A stretch of DNA of 64,000 bases from M3007 sp964484205. GTDB lineage: Bacteria > Bacteroidota > Bacteroidia > Chitinophagales > Saprospiraceae. Position numbers and translations under genes: made by a program. Position 1 is the stretch's first letter; each line of letters opens with the position of its first letter. This document shows positions 54,692 to 63,076 of this stretch, piece by piece. The stretch lies in the NCBI GenBank assembly GCA_964484205.1, contig CAZAEZ010000006.1, positions 62,001 through 126,000 on the forward strand. The letters run 5' to 3'. Under the pieces are notes generated by a model. The model did no database searches and had not been told where the DNA came from. It saw nothing but the letters and a program-made list of their open reading frames with translations.

Positions 54692-55579
54692 TCAATCCAG
54701 GCTTTTGAGCTCCGCTTTCAGCAACTGCACCCCTTGCTCCGACATAGGGACCAATGGAAGCCGCACCTCGCGCGAACACAGGCCCTGCACCTCCAATGCC
54801 GCTTTGATACCCGCCGGATTGCCTTCGCAAAAGAGCAAACGGTATAATTTCAGCAATTTGAGATTGAGCGCTTGCGCGGCGGCAAAATCCTGCCGGAGAG
54901 CCGCGCGCACCATATCGGTGAACAGGCGGGGAACGGTGTTGGCGATCACAGAAATTACCCCGTTGCCGCCGCAGGCAATTAATGGGAGTGTGATAAAATC
55001 GTCGCCGCTGAGCACCAAAAAATTGTCCGGCTTGCCCTTAATAATTTCGCAAACCTGGTAAATATCGTCGCTGGCTTCTTTGATGCCAATAAAATTTTCG
55101 GAAGCATGTGCCAGCCGCAGTGTCGTTTCGGCGGTCATGTTGGAAGCCGTACGGCTTGGCACGTTATAAATTATTATTGGTCGGGGCGATGCTTCCGCCA
55201 AGGCCATGTAATGTTGAAAAATACCTTCCTGGCTGGGCTTGTTGTAGGCAGGGTTGCTGGCAAGCAGGGCATCGATGCCGTCAAAATTGTACGATTGGAT
55301 TTTTTGCACAAGCTCCGCAGTATTGTTTCCGCCAAAAATGCCAGCGACGACCGGGAGCCTACCGCGGTTTGTTTTTATGGTAAAATCCAAAATCTGCCGG
55401 TGCTCGGCCTCGGAGGTGGTAACTGATTCGCCGGTAGTACCCAGGCTGACCAAAAAATCAACGCCGCCTGCAATGACGTGCTCAATAATTTTTTCCAGGC
55501 TTTCCCAGTCGACGGCCCCATTTCGGAATGGCGTGACCAGGGCCACTCCGGTTCCGCTAAGGCGCTGGTGTAGTTGCAT
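54692..55579 (-). CDS. dapA: 4-hydroxy-tetrahydrodipicolinate synthase DapA
   Basis: The 295-residue TIM-barrel aldolase condenses pyruvate with aspartate semialdehyde in lysine and diaminopimelate synthesis. Signatures are the FLVSLGTTGESVTTSEAEH block, IIIYNVPSRTASNM with the conserved Tyr, and the Schiff-base Lys in FIGIKEASDDIYQ. The 3' end is complete. Its start overlaps the stop of the upstream gene (55557-56117) by 23 bp, so the two are co-transcribed. Confidence 0.96.
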   Translation of the reverse strand: MQLHQRLSGTGVALVTPFRNGAVDWESLEKIIEHVIAGGVDFLVSLGTTGESVTTSEAEHRQILDFTIKTNRGRLPVVAGIFGGNNTAELVQKIQSYNFDGIDALLASNPAYNKPSQEGIFQHYMALAEASPRPIIIYNVPSRTASNMTAETTLRLAHASENFIGIKEASDDIYQVCEIIKGKPDNFLVLSGDDFITLPLIACGGNGVISVIANTVPRLFTDMVRAALRQDFAAAQALNLKLLKLYRLLFCEGNPAGIKAALEVQGLCSREVRLPLVPMSEQGVQLLKAELKSLD

Positions 55580-56117
55580 GTGTTTCGGATGGGATAATTT
55601 TTTTGAGATAATGATCGAGCTGGTCTACAAAAAACTGTACGCCTTTGTCTTCCGGCGTTTCCAGCACCATATCCAGATCATTGGGCCAGGAAGTAGGTGT
55701 ACCGATTTTCATCGACGCCTGTGAGGCAGCGGACACCCAGGCCAAACCGGGCACTTCATTTTTATTCAGGCAGAGCAAAAGATCGAAAGGCTCTGCAACA
55801 AAGGTATCGATGGATTCGCCAAACGGCTTGCCGTTCCAGCGCAATTCTTTTTGCGTAAATTGGGCAAATAGCGTTTGCCCGAGCGGATGTTTGCTGTCGA
55901 CAAACCCCAGCAGACGCACTTTTTTACGGGGCAGCATTTCCTTGATTTTTTGCTCAAATTCGAGCACATCCCGCCGGTCCGGCTCCTCGGAGGCGTCAAA
56001 CAAAATGCCAATCGACTGCGCGCTGCCGATGGTGTGCGCCTGCCGCTGCCGGTGTTGGGTCGCCAGAGTTTGGCGAAGCAGGCGGGGGAAAAATACCGCA
56101 CGCAATTTATCAAACAT
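55557..56117 (-). CDS. conserved hypothetical protein (DUF6913-like) upstream of dapA
   Basis: The 186-residue cytosolic protein starts MFDKLRAVFFPRLLRQTLAT and contains SIGILFDASEEPDRRDVLEF, RLLGFVDSKHPLG and EPFDLLLCLNKNEVPGLAWV. I believe it belongs to DUF6913, a family of unknown function in Bacteroidota, but I recall this from its general pattern and could not check it. There is no signal peptide or catalytic motif. It overlaps dapA by 23 bp, which suggests tight co-expression. Function is unknown. Confidence 0.7.
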   Translation of the reverse strand: MFDKLRAVFFPRLLRQTLATQHRQRQAHTIGSAQSIGILFDASEEPDRRDVLEFEQKIKEMLPRKKVRLLGFVDSKHPLGQTLFAQFTQKELRWNGKPFGESIDTFVAEPFDLLLCLNKNEVPGLAWVSAASQASMKIGTPTSWPNDLDMVLETPEDKGVQFFVDQLDHYLKKIIPSETHATTPAP

Positions 56118-56158
56118 GGCTAGATCGATTGAGTCAGTAAAAAAGGTGGTTGCTCCGA

Positions 56159-57163
56159 TTATTTGTTGCGCGACTTCGATTTTGGGGCGGGCTTGGTCTC
56201 CGGTTCCAGGTGCCGGAATTGACCCATGGCGCTGTACTTCTCGATGCGGGCAACAATGCGTTCGTCGGGGTCTTGTTTGATCAATTTTTTCAACTCGGCC
56301 ATCATATGTTTTTGCAAGGTCATGGCCATTTCCTCCGGGCCGTTGTGCGCCCCGCCGAAAGGTTCCCGCACGATGCCGTCGATCAATCCAAAGTCAAGCA
56401 TGTGGTCGGCATCCAGTTTCAGTGCTTCGGCAGCCTGCTCCTTATAATCCCAGGAGTGCCAAAGAATGGAAGAGCACGATTCCGGTGAAATTACCGAATA
56501 CCAGGTGTACTCCAGCATAAACACTTTGTCGCCCAAGCCAATGCCCAATGCGCCCCCGGAAGCGCCTTCGCCGATCACGTAACACAGAATGGGCACCCGC
56601 AATTGCGCCATTTCAAACAAATTCCGCGCAATGGCCTCTGCCTGGCCACGCTGTTCGGCTTCCAGGCCCGGGTAAGCGCCCGGTGTATCGATCAGGGTGA
56701 CCACCGGGATGCCAAAACGCTCAGCCATTTTCATCAGTCGGAGCGCTTTGCGGTACCCTTCCGGGTTGGCCATGCCGAAATTGCGGTATTGCCGCATCTT
56801 GGTGTTCACGCCTTTCTGATGCCCGATGACCATCAGCGGCTGCCCTTCGATGGTGGCCAGGCCACTCACGATGGCGTGGTCGTCGCCGCCGCAGCGGTCT
56901 CCGTGCAACTCGATGAATTTATCGCACATGGTGGTCACGTAGTACATCGTGTAGGGCCGCTCCGGATGCCGGGAGAGCTGCACCTTTTGCCAGCCGTTGA
57001 GTTTGGCGTAAATCTCCTTGCGCTTTTTCTGGATCTTGCTTTCCAGTTTGCGGATCATGTCCGACACGTCTACTTCGCCTTTTTCGCCGACCTCGCGCAA
57101 CTTCTCCAGTTGCTCGTACAGCGCTTCAAGGGGTTTTTCAAAATCCATGAAAATCATAGCCAT
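56159..57163 (-). CDS. accA: acetyl-CoA carboxylase carboxyltransferase alpha subunit AccA
   Basis: The 334-residue protein begins MAMIFMDFEKPLEALYEQLE; ATGs at 57157 and 57148 are alternative starts, and the last (MDFEKPLEAL) matches most family N-termini best. Visible family blocks are RPYTMYYVTTMCDKFIELHG, VVTLIDTPGAYPGLEAEQRG, CYVIGEGASGGALGIGLGDK and SVISPESCSSILWHSW. With AccD it transfers carboxyl from biotin to acetyl-CoA to make malonyl-CoA for fatty acid synthesis. The gene lies downstream of the DUF4382 lipoprotein but has its own promoter. The 5' end with its promoter region is duplicated at 58691-58863. Confidence 0.95.
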   Translation of the reverse strand: MAMIFMDFEKPLEALYEQLEKLREVGEKGEVDVSDMIRKLESKIQKKRKEIYAKLNGWQKVQLSRHPERPYTMYYVTTMCDKFIELHGDRCGGDDHAIVSGLATIEGQPLMVIGHQKGVNTKMRQYRNFGMANPEGYRKALRLMKMAERFGIPVVTLIDTPGAYPGLEAEQRGQAEAIARNLFEMAQLRVPILCYVIGEGASGGALGIGLGDKVFMLEYTWYSVISPESCSSILWHSWDYKEQAAEALKLDADHMLDFGLIDGIVREPFGGAHNGPEEMAMTLQKHMMAELKKLIKQDPDERIVARIEKYSAMGQFRHLEPETKPAPKSKSRNK

Positions 57164-57280
57164 GGTGCAATTCGATGGTGGTTTGACATTTGACTCTGCC
57201 GGGCTGCTTACCCGAAGAGCCGAAGGGCAAAGGTACGCTATGGCTGAGGGAAAAAGAAAGGCAGGAAAACTTTCCTGGTT
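57108..57280. repeat. direct repeat A: intact accA 5' end and promoter region
   Basis: About 170 bp that aligns to 58691-58863 in the same orientation at an offset of 1,583 bp without visible gaps. A block of about 40 bp around the accA ATGs is identical; the rest is about 80% identical by eye. The two copies bound the DUF4382 gene. Confidence 0.8.
57228..57235 (-). promoter_or_regulatory. -7 element of accA
   Basis: TACCTTTG on the minus strand, 64 bp before the accA start. The matching bases in the second copy (near 58811-58818) read TGCCCTTG, so that promoter copy appears to be damaged. Confidence 0.6.
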
Positions 57281-57351
57281 TTATCCGGCTTTAGTCAAAA
57301 ACTCAAGATAGGGTGCGGTTTATAGGTATAGCCTCATCATAAACTACAAAA

Positions 57352-57380
57352 TCCCGGGCCAACAAAAAGCCGGCCCGGGA
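57352..57380 (-). terminator. terminator of the DUF4382 lipoprotein gene
   Basis: TCCCGGGCC (57352-57360) pairs with GGCCCGGGA (57372-57380) around an 11-base loop, with a T-rich stretch following on the minus strand. It isolates the cargo gene from accA. Confidence 0.8.
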
Positions 57381-57430
57381 CCTTCAAAGATGCCAATCAG
57401 CATCCGAAAAGTTCAATAATCAGTCTTTCT

Positions 57431-58393
57431 TCAAAGCGGAAGAATACCAGAAACGACAACATTCAGCTGTACGGTAGCCTCCGCCGAAACAGCAATACCC
57501 GTCAGGTTAAGTCCACCCAGCACATCCAGCACAAGCGTACCTTTTTCCTCGAATTGGCCGTCGTTGTTGCTGTCTTGGTAGCCTACGAAATGCAGTTCAT
57601 ACTGTCCTTCCTCCAGGAAAGAGAGCGTGTAATTGCCGTTCGCATCGCACACATTACTGGACACCGCGTTTTTAAACATGATGCCGCTGCTGCCCTGGGG
57701 TTGTTTTTCCTGATCGGTAAAGGTGCCTTTTTTGTAGGCATACACCACAATTTTGGTTCCGGCAAGCGCCAGTGGGTCGGTACATTGGCCCTGGATGGAC
57801 CCCGCTTTGCCTTTTACGGCCAGGCGTGTGGCGGTACTAAGCTCGGAGTCGGTCACAAACTCATATGCGCTGGTTGCCGGCGCCGAACCGTACCTGACTG
57901 CTTTGCGGAGGTCGAAGTCGATAACGGCTGTAGCGTTGCTGTTGTTGGAAACATCCAACTTGCCAGCGCCAATCCTGATCTCGTTGGCTGCGCCGGCAGT
58001 GGCTTTCACCGCATGCTTGACACCGTCTTTGGTAAGCACATAACAACCTGGCGACGTGCCGTTGGCATCGGCGTCATAGTCGAGCACCAGCCGCACATCG
58101 CTATGTGAACCGACATCAACAGTGCCTGCGCCGAGGGCTTTTACCTGACCATTCTGATAGGCCATCAGGTCGATGGTTTGTTTTCCGGAGAAGTTGTCGA
58201 TATCCTGACCGTCCACTTTAACTGCAACAACGGTCACAAAAACGCCTTGAATGTTGGCATCATCAATCGGGGCATCGGTAATCTCGAAGGATACCTGCCC
58301 GGTGCCGGAAGGGTTTTCGTCTTTTGTGCAATTGCTAAAACCGATCGTCAGGATTGCCGCAAAGGCTGCGGACATAAACAGGGATACTTTCAT
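57431..58393 (-). CDS. DUF4382 domain-containing lipoprotein
   Basis: The 320-residue protein has a lipoprotein signal (MKVSLFMSAAFAAILTIGFS, Cys22 in FSNC) followed by TKDE, resembling a Bacteroidota surface export signal. Residues 30-170 or so form the DUF4382 domain (GQVSFEITDAPIDDANIQGV, VDVGSHSDVRLVLDYDADAN). The C-terminal part is a prealbumin/Cna-B-like beta domain (GNYTLSFLEEGQYELHFVGY). No enzymatic motif is seen, and the function is unknown; the family is common in marine Bacteroidota envelopes. It lies between two copies of the accA 5' region and ends in its own terminator. Confidence 0.85.
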   Translation of the reverse strand: MKVSLFMSAAFAAILTIGFSNCTKDENPSGTGQVSFEITDAPIDDANIQGVFVTVVAVKVDGQDIDNFSGKQTIDLMAYQNGQVKALGAGTVDVGSHSDVRLVLDYDADANGTSPGCYVLTKDGVKHAVKATAGAANEIRIGAGKLDVSNNSNATAVIDFDLRKAVRYGSAPATSAYEFVTDSELSTATRLAVKGKAGSIQGQCTDPLALAGTKIVVYAYKKGTFTDQEKQPQGSSGIMFKNAVSSNVCDANGNYTLSFLEEGQYELHFVGYQDSNNDGQFEEKGTLVLDVLGGLNLTGIAVSAEATVQLNVVVSGILPL

Positions 58394-58690
58394 AGGATAG
58401 AAATTAGATGAACAAATAAATTAAAATGAAAGTATGTCTGTTTCGATAGGCTGTTGCGTAGCGTTTTAAGGCCCCGGAGGGGGACAAGGATAGTGTTTGT
58501 TTGATCTGATATTCATCCGGGGAACAGGGGACTTATTTAACGCCGGGCCATTTGAATCTTATTGTTTGGGTAAGGGCTTACACAGCTCTATTTTAACCTT
58601 TTCAGGGTATACATGTGGGGAATAATACCCAGGCACCAGAATGCCTACCTGGGGGATTACCCTTGCCGGACCTACGCCCTGCCTACCTTC

Positions 58691-58863
58691 AGTTGTTTAA
58701 AAAGCATATCGAGGCGTATTTTAAAATCCATGAAAATCATAGCCATGGTGCAATTCGATGGTGCTTTGACATTGAATCCCGCCGGGTTGTATACCCGAGG
58801 AGCCGGAGGGCAAGGGCACACTATGCTCAAGGGAAAAAGAAAGGTGGGAAAAGTTTCGGGCTT
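58691..58863. repeat. direct repeat B: truncated accA 5' copy
   Basis: The partner of 57108-57280. On the minus strand it would encode MAMIFMDFKIRLDMLFKQLK, then VGRA and a stop, compared with MAMIFMDFEKPLEALYEQLE in accA, so it is a decayed, truncated start of accA with its leader. The rest of the 58394-58955 gap holds no gene that I can support. Confidence 0.75.
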
Positions 58864-58925
58864 TGATAAAAATAAACCGGCGTATCGTGCGCGAGGTGGC
58901 TGGGCACGTTGCTCGCAAAAAACAA

Positions 58926-58954
58926 AAAAGGCCCAGCGTGTGCTGAGCCTTTTT
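58926..58954 (-). terminator. hairpin terminator following tRNA-Asp
   Basis: GGCCCAGC and GCTGAGCC pair with one mismatch around GTGT, with A and T runs on the two sides, directly after the 3' end of the tRNA on the minus strand. Confidence 0.75.
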
Positions 58955-58955
58955 G

Positions 58956-59030
58956 CGGTCCGGACGGGACTTGAACCCGCGACCCCATGCGTGACAGGCA
59001 TGTATTCTAACCAAACTGAACTACCGGACC
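58956..59030 (-). tRNA. tRNA-Asp (anticodon GTC)
   Basis: On the minus strand the acceptor arm GGTCCGG pairs with CCGGACC. The D arm is GTTC...GAAT, the anticodon stem CATGC/GCATG holds the loop CTGTCAC with anticodon GTC, and the T arm GCGGG-TTCAAGT-CCCGT is intact. The discriminator base is G, as in tRNA-Asp. CCA is not encoded. The total is 75 bases. Confidence 0.95.
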
Positions 59031-59183
59031 TGAGGTGCTTTCTTTTAAAGCGGGGCAAAGATAAGCGAATGCTTTTTGTTTGTGCAAGCTGGATTGAAAA
59101 AAAATCGGGGAAAACGAGCTGCTCAGCCTGTCTTGAAAATAATCCGCCAAGCCCCAGCGTTTCTGCCCCCAAACAAATTTCCC

Positions 59184-59663
59184 ATGCGCATTTCAAAAAT
59201 ACTGCTCTTCACGGCACTCGCTTTTTCGGCGACGGCCTGCTACAACTACGCAAAATTTCTAGCCCAGGAACGCGGCATGCTCGCCCGGGTGGCTGCCTCC
59301 AACATCCAGGCGGAGCAAAAACTCGATTCGCTGCTGGCCTCCGGTGTGCGGGTGATGGAAACAGCTCTCAAGCCCATAAACCCGGTTAAAGGCGGCAAAC
59401 TCGTAGCCCAATATTACGACCAGAACGAGCGGGCCATGGAGACCATCGTCGCACAGGTTAACGGCGAGTTCAACCGCATGAGCCTGCTCGATCAGGGTAT
59501 TTTCACGGCCAGCGTCGTCCGGAAACCTTATGCCCGGAAGTTTGCCGACCTGTATCCGAAGTTTAAAAAGAAATACAATCAGGTGAAAACGGCGGCAAAG
59601 TTTATTGGCTTCTTCGCCAAAGCATTTGGGAAGTTGGGCAAACTGGTAAATTTGCTGGGCTAA
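59184..59663 (+). CDS. small lipoprotein of unknown function
   Basis: The ATG at 59184 begins a lipoprotein signal (MRISKILLFTALAFSATAC, Cys19); the frame is open further upstream but without function. The mature part of about 140 residues is basic and helical (SNIQAEQKLDSLLASGVRVM, FAKAFGKLGKLVNLLG), without recognisable motifs. I do not know the family. The next gene begins 13 bp downstream, so the two are probably co-transcribed. Confidence 0.7.
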   Translation: MRISKILLFTALAFSATACYNYAKFLAQERGMLARVAASNIQAEQKLDSLLASGVRVMETALKPINPVKGGKLVAQYYDQNERAMETIVAQVNGEFNRMSLLDQGIFTASVVRKPYARKFADLYPKFKKKYNQVKTAAKFIGFFAKAFGKLGKLVNLLG

Positions 59664-59676
59664 AAAAATTCCTGCC

Positions 59677-60063
59677 ATGCAAGTAGCCGTATTCGATACA
59701 TACGTGCGGAAACCGGACGGCGTTACGGTGCATTTCGACATCATCGTTCCAAAAGATTTGCCGCCGGAGCAGGCAATTGCCTTCGGTGAAAAACACGTTG
59801 AAGCATTCCTGCCGGAAGGGAAAATCTCTGCCCGCGAATGCCAGTTTTGTCATATCGAAGAACCTTCACCGGAAATGATTTTGGCCATCGAATCCCAAGG
59901 CTACTTCATCCTGGAATTTGAGGATATACCCGCCAGCTTGCCTGAAAGCCCAACTCGCCGGCAACTAATCATGCACATCCGCGCCAACAGCGAAACACAC
60001 CGATTTGCAAGTTTTCACAGCCTTGGCGAGGAAGAATTATGGCTGCTCGTCTGGGCTTTATAG
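59677..60063 (+). CDS. DUF2024 family protein with C-terminal extension
   Basis: The 128-residue protein starts MQVAVFDTYVRKPDGVTVHF and continues DIIVPKDLPPEQAIAFGEKH; a short Cys pair occurs in ECQFCHIEEP. This matches the DUF2024 family (about 85-90 residues, cytosolic, function unknown). The last 35 or so residues (ESPTRRQLIMHIRANSETHR) extend beyond the usual family length. It is probably in an operon with the small lipoprotein. Confidence 0.75.
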   Translation: MQVAVFDTYVRKPDGVTVHFDIIVPKDLPPEQAIAFGEKHVEAFLPEGKISARECQFCHIEEPSPEMILAIESQGYFILEFEDIPASLPESPTRRQLIMHIRANSETHRFASFHSLGEEELWLLVWAL

Positions 60064-60076
60064 CTGATTTTTTTGA

Positions 60077-60124
60077 ATCCGCGCAAATCCGCGTTTCGCC
60101 GAAGGCGAATCCGCGTCATCCGCG
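60077..60124. repeat. cluster of ATCCGCG repeats between the DUF2024 gene and ppdK
   Basis: ATCCGCG occurs four times in 48 bp (60077, 60087, 60109 and 60118). It looks like a dispersed intergenic repeat; no coding role is seen in the 198-bp gap. Confidence 0.6.
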
Positions 60125-60261
60125 TTCGATATCAAACTCCGAGACACGCCACCCACGCACGGTGACAATCTTCACCCTAAAGGATGATTTTCCACAATAG
60201 CAAGGCTGACTGGAGAGCTTAGGTTGCGCTTCGTTTTATTTGATCATCAACCAACGAAGTT

Positions 60262-63000
60262 ATGCCTGCCCAGTCAAAATATGTGTACGTATTCGGCGCC
60301 TCCAAAACGGAAGGCGCAGCCGATATGAAAAGCCTGCTCGGCGGTAAAGGCGCCAATCTGGCCGAAATGTGCCGCCTCGGTATTGTCGTCCCTTCAGGGT
60401 TCACCATCACCACCGAAGCCTGCAATATTTACAGCCAAACCGGGCGTGAAAAGGTGCTCAAACTGATCGAAAGGGAAGTGAAGCAAGGCGTCGCTTTTAT
60501 CGAAAAAGAAATGGGCAAAAAGTTCGGCGATCCCGTCGATCCCCTGCTGCTTTCGGTACGGTCGGGCGCCCGGGCTTCCATGCCCGGTATGATGGACACG
60601 GTGCTCAACCTTGGCCTCAACGACGATGCCGTGCTGGCACTTGCCAAAAAAACAAACAACGAACGCTTTGCCTGGGACTCCTACCGGCGCTTCATCCAAA
60701 TGTACGGCGATGTGGTCATGGGCCTCAAACCCGCCTCAAAAGAAGACCACGACCCCTTTGAAGTGGTCATGGATACCGTCAAGGAAGAACGCGGGGTACA
60801 ACTCGACACCGACCTGGATGCCGACGCGTTGAAAGATCTCGTGCGCCGGTTTAAAGCCCTGATCCGTGCCCGCCTGGGCCGGGATTTTCCCACCGATCCC
60901 TATGCGCAACTCTGGGGCTCCATTTTTGCCGTTTTTGAAAGCTGGAACAACGACCGCGCCAAGGTGTACCGCGAGCTGAACGACATCCCGGAATCCTGGG
61001 GCACCGCAGTCAACATTCAGGCCATGGTGTTCGGCAACCTGGGCAACACCAGCGCAACCGGCGTAGCTTTCACCCGCGATGCCGGCACCGGAGAAGATCT
61101 GTTCAACGGCGAGTTTCTGGTAAACGCCCAGGGCGAGGATGTCGTGGCCGGTATTCGCACGCCGTTGCAGGTTACCCACGAGGGTTCCAAACGCTGGGCC
61201 CAACTGGCCCGGGTGAGCGAGGCCGAACGCCGGGAAAAATATCCCTCGCTGGAGGAACTGATGCCCGAGGTGTTCAAGCAGCTGATCGAAGCGGAAACGA
61301 CCCTGGAAAATCACTACAAAGACATGCAGGATGTGGAGTTTACCATCGAAGAAGGCAAACTCTGGATGTTGCAAACCCGCAATGGCAAGCGCACCGGCGC
61401 GGCCATGGTTCGCATTGCCATGGAAATGCTGCGCCAGGGCATGATCGATGAAAAAACGGCGATCATGCGCGTAGACCCTGCCCGACTCGATGAATTGCTG
61501 CACCCGGTATTCGACGAAAAAGCGCTCAAAAACGCCAACATCCTCGCCCGGGGTTTGCCTGCCTCCCCCGGTGCTGCCAGCGGCCACATCGTCTTTTTTG
61601 CCGATGAGGCAGAATCCTGGGTAAAAAACGGCAAACCGATTATTCTCGTCCGGCTCGAAACGTCGCCCGAAGACCTTCGCGGCATGAGCCTGGCCCAGGG
61701 TATCCTGACTGCCCGCGGCGGCATGACCTCGCATGCTGCCGTGGTGGCGCGCGGTATGGGGAAATGTTGTGTTTCCGGTGCAGGCGCCATTCATGTAAAT
61801 TACAAAACCCGCACCATGTCGGTCGACGGCCACACCTACAAAGAAGGCGACTGGATTTCGCTGAACGGCACCACAGGTGAAGTCATCGAAGGACAAATCA
61901 CGACCCGCGATGCCGAACTCAGCGGCGATTTTGGCGCGCTGATGCAACTGACCGACAAGTACAAACGCCTGGGCATTCGCACCAATGCCGACACCCCGGA
62001 TGAAGCCGTCATTGCGCACAATTTCGGCGCAGCCGGTATCGGCCTCTGCCGCACCGAGCACATGTTTTTTGAAGGCGACCGGATCATGGCGGTCCGGGAA
62101 ATGATCCTTGCCGATACCGAAGCCGAACGGCGGGCGGCACTGGCTAAAATTTTACCCATGCAGCGCGGCGACTTTGAGGGACTTTTCGAAGCCATGAATG
62201 ATCTTCCGGTCATTATTCGCCTGCTCGACCCGCCTCTGCACGAGTTTTTGCCCAACGACGCCGACAGCCAGGAAGAACTGGCGCAAACCATGGGCGTCAA
62301 ACCGAGCCGGATCAAAGCCCGGGTAGAGGAATTGCATGAAGTAAACCCGATGATGGGCCACCGCGGTTGCCGCCTGGGTATCACGTACCCGGAAATTACG
62401 GAAATGCAAACGCGGGCGATCATTGAGGCGGCATTGAACGTGCAGGAAAAAGGCTTTAAACCGATAGCGGAAATTATGATCCCGCTGGTCGGCAGTGTGC
62501 GCGAGTTCAACCTGCAAGCCAACCTGATCCGCCGCACGGCCGGGCAGGTTTTCGCAGAGCGCGGCGAATCGCTGCCCTACCTGGTAGGGACCATGATCGA
62601 AACGCCGCGTGCTGCCCTCGTGGCCGACAGCATTGCCGGACAAGCGGAGTTTTTCTCCTTCGGAACCAATGATCTGACGCAAATGACCATGGGCTTTTCC
62701 CGCGATGATATCGGGAAATTTCTGCCCAGCTACATCAAACAGGCGATTTACGAACGCGACCCGTTCCAATCGATCGACCAGAAAGGCGTAGGCATTTTAG
62801 TCGATATGGCCGTGAAAAAAGGAAAAGCCACCCGCCCCAACATGGAAATCGGTATTTGCGGCGAACACGGTGGCGACCCGGCATCGGTGCATTTTTTCCA
62901 CCGGGTTGGTATGGACTATGTGAGCTGCTCGCCGTTCCGGGTGCCCATAGCCCGGTTGGCAGCAGCCCAGGCGGCTATTCAGGAAGGAAACGCAAAGTGA
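60262..63000 (+). CDS. ppdK: pyruvate, phosphate dikinase PpdK
   Basis: The 912-residue enzyme interconverts pyruvate, ATP and phosphate with PEP, AMP and pyrophosphate. The N-terminal ATP-grasp part begins KYVYVFGASKTEGAADMKSL and includes LSVRSGARASMPGMMDTVLN. The swivelling His domain has GGMTSHAAVVARGMGKCCVS (His near residue 490). The PEP/pyruvate barrel ends with LTQMTMGFSRDDIGKF and the catalytic-Cys block GICGEHGGDP. The length fits the family exactly. It is a single gene with a strong terminator and probably takes part in gluconeogenesis or PPi-dependent glycolysis. Confidence 0.97.
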   Translation: MPAQSKYVYVFGASKTEGAADMKSLLGGKGANLAEMCRLGIVVPSGFTITTEACNIYSQTGREKVLKLIEREVKQGVAFIEKEMGKKFGDPVDPLLLSVRSGARASMPGMMDTVLNLGLNDDAVLALAKKTNNERFAWDSYRRFIQMYGDVVMGLKPASKEDHDPFEVVMDTVKEERGVQLDTDLDADALKDLVRRFKALIRARLGRDFPTDPYAQLWGSIFAVFESWNNDRAKVYRELNDIPESWGTAVNIQAMVFGNLGNTSATGVAFTRDAGTGEDLFNGEFLVNAQGEDVVAGIRTPLQVTHEGSKRWAQLARVSEAERREKYPSLEELMPEVFKQLIEAETTLENHYKDMQDVEFTIEEGKLWMLQTRNGKRTGAAMVRIAMEMLRQGMIDEKTAIMRVDPARLDELLHPVFDEKALKNANILARGLPASPGAASGHIVFFADEAESWVKNGKPIILVRLETSPEDLRGMSLAQGILTARGGMTSHAAVVARGMGKCCVSGAGAIHVNYKTRTMSVDGHTYKEGDWISLNGTTGEVIEGQITTRDAELSGDFGALMQLTDKYKRLGIRTNADTPDEAVIAHNFGAAGIGLCRTEHMFFEGDRIMAVREMILADTEAERRAALAKILPMQRGDFEGLFEAMNDLPVIIRLLDPPLHEFLPNDADSQEELAQTMGVKPSRIKARVEELHEVNPMMGHRGCRLGITYPEITEMQTRAIIEAALNVQEKGFKPIAEIMIPLVGSVREFNLQANLIRRTAGQVFAERGESLPYLVGTMIETPRAALVADSIAGQAEFFSFGTNDLTQMTMGFSRDDIGKFLPSYIKQAIYERDPFQSIDQKGVGILVDMAVKKGKATRPNMEIGICGEHGGDPASVHFFHRVGMDYVSCSPFRVPIARLAAAQAAIQEGNAK

Positions 63001-63008
63001 GTATTTTC

Positions 63009-63076
63009 GGGGCTGTTCATTTTCCCGGAGCGCACTCAACGGAGTGGCGCCGGGAAAAACCGGACAGCCCCTTTTT
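63009..63076 (+). terminator. terminator after ppdK
   Basis: GGGGCTGT (63009-63016) pairs with ACAGCCCC (63064-63071), with a further inner stem TTCCCGG.../CCGGGAA, followed by TTTTT. It also lies at the end of the converging transporter gene. Confidence 0.85.

Noticed and set aside
57018..57311. Similar plus-strand peptides in both accA 5' copies (MVQFDGGLT and MVQFDGALT)
   Set aside because: The similarity follows from the DNA duplication. Differences between the copies change many residues in that frame, so there is no sign of selection for a peptide.
58613..59389. Long plus-strand open frame covering the gap, the antisense of tRNA-Asp and the start of the small lipoprotein gene
   Set aside because: It runs antisense through a tRNA and out of frame into a convincing lipoprotein gene; codon pattern and content do not resemble a protein.
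60736..62061. 441-codon minus-strand frame antisense to ppdK
   Set aside because: A shadow of the well-supported ppdK gene; composition is His/Arg-rich as in typical antisense translations.
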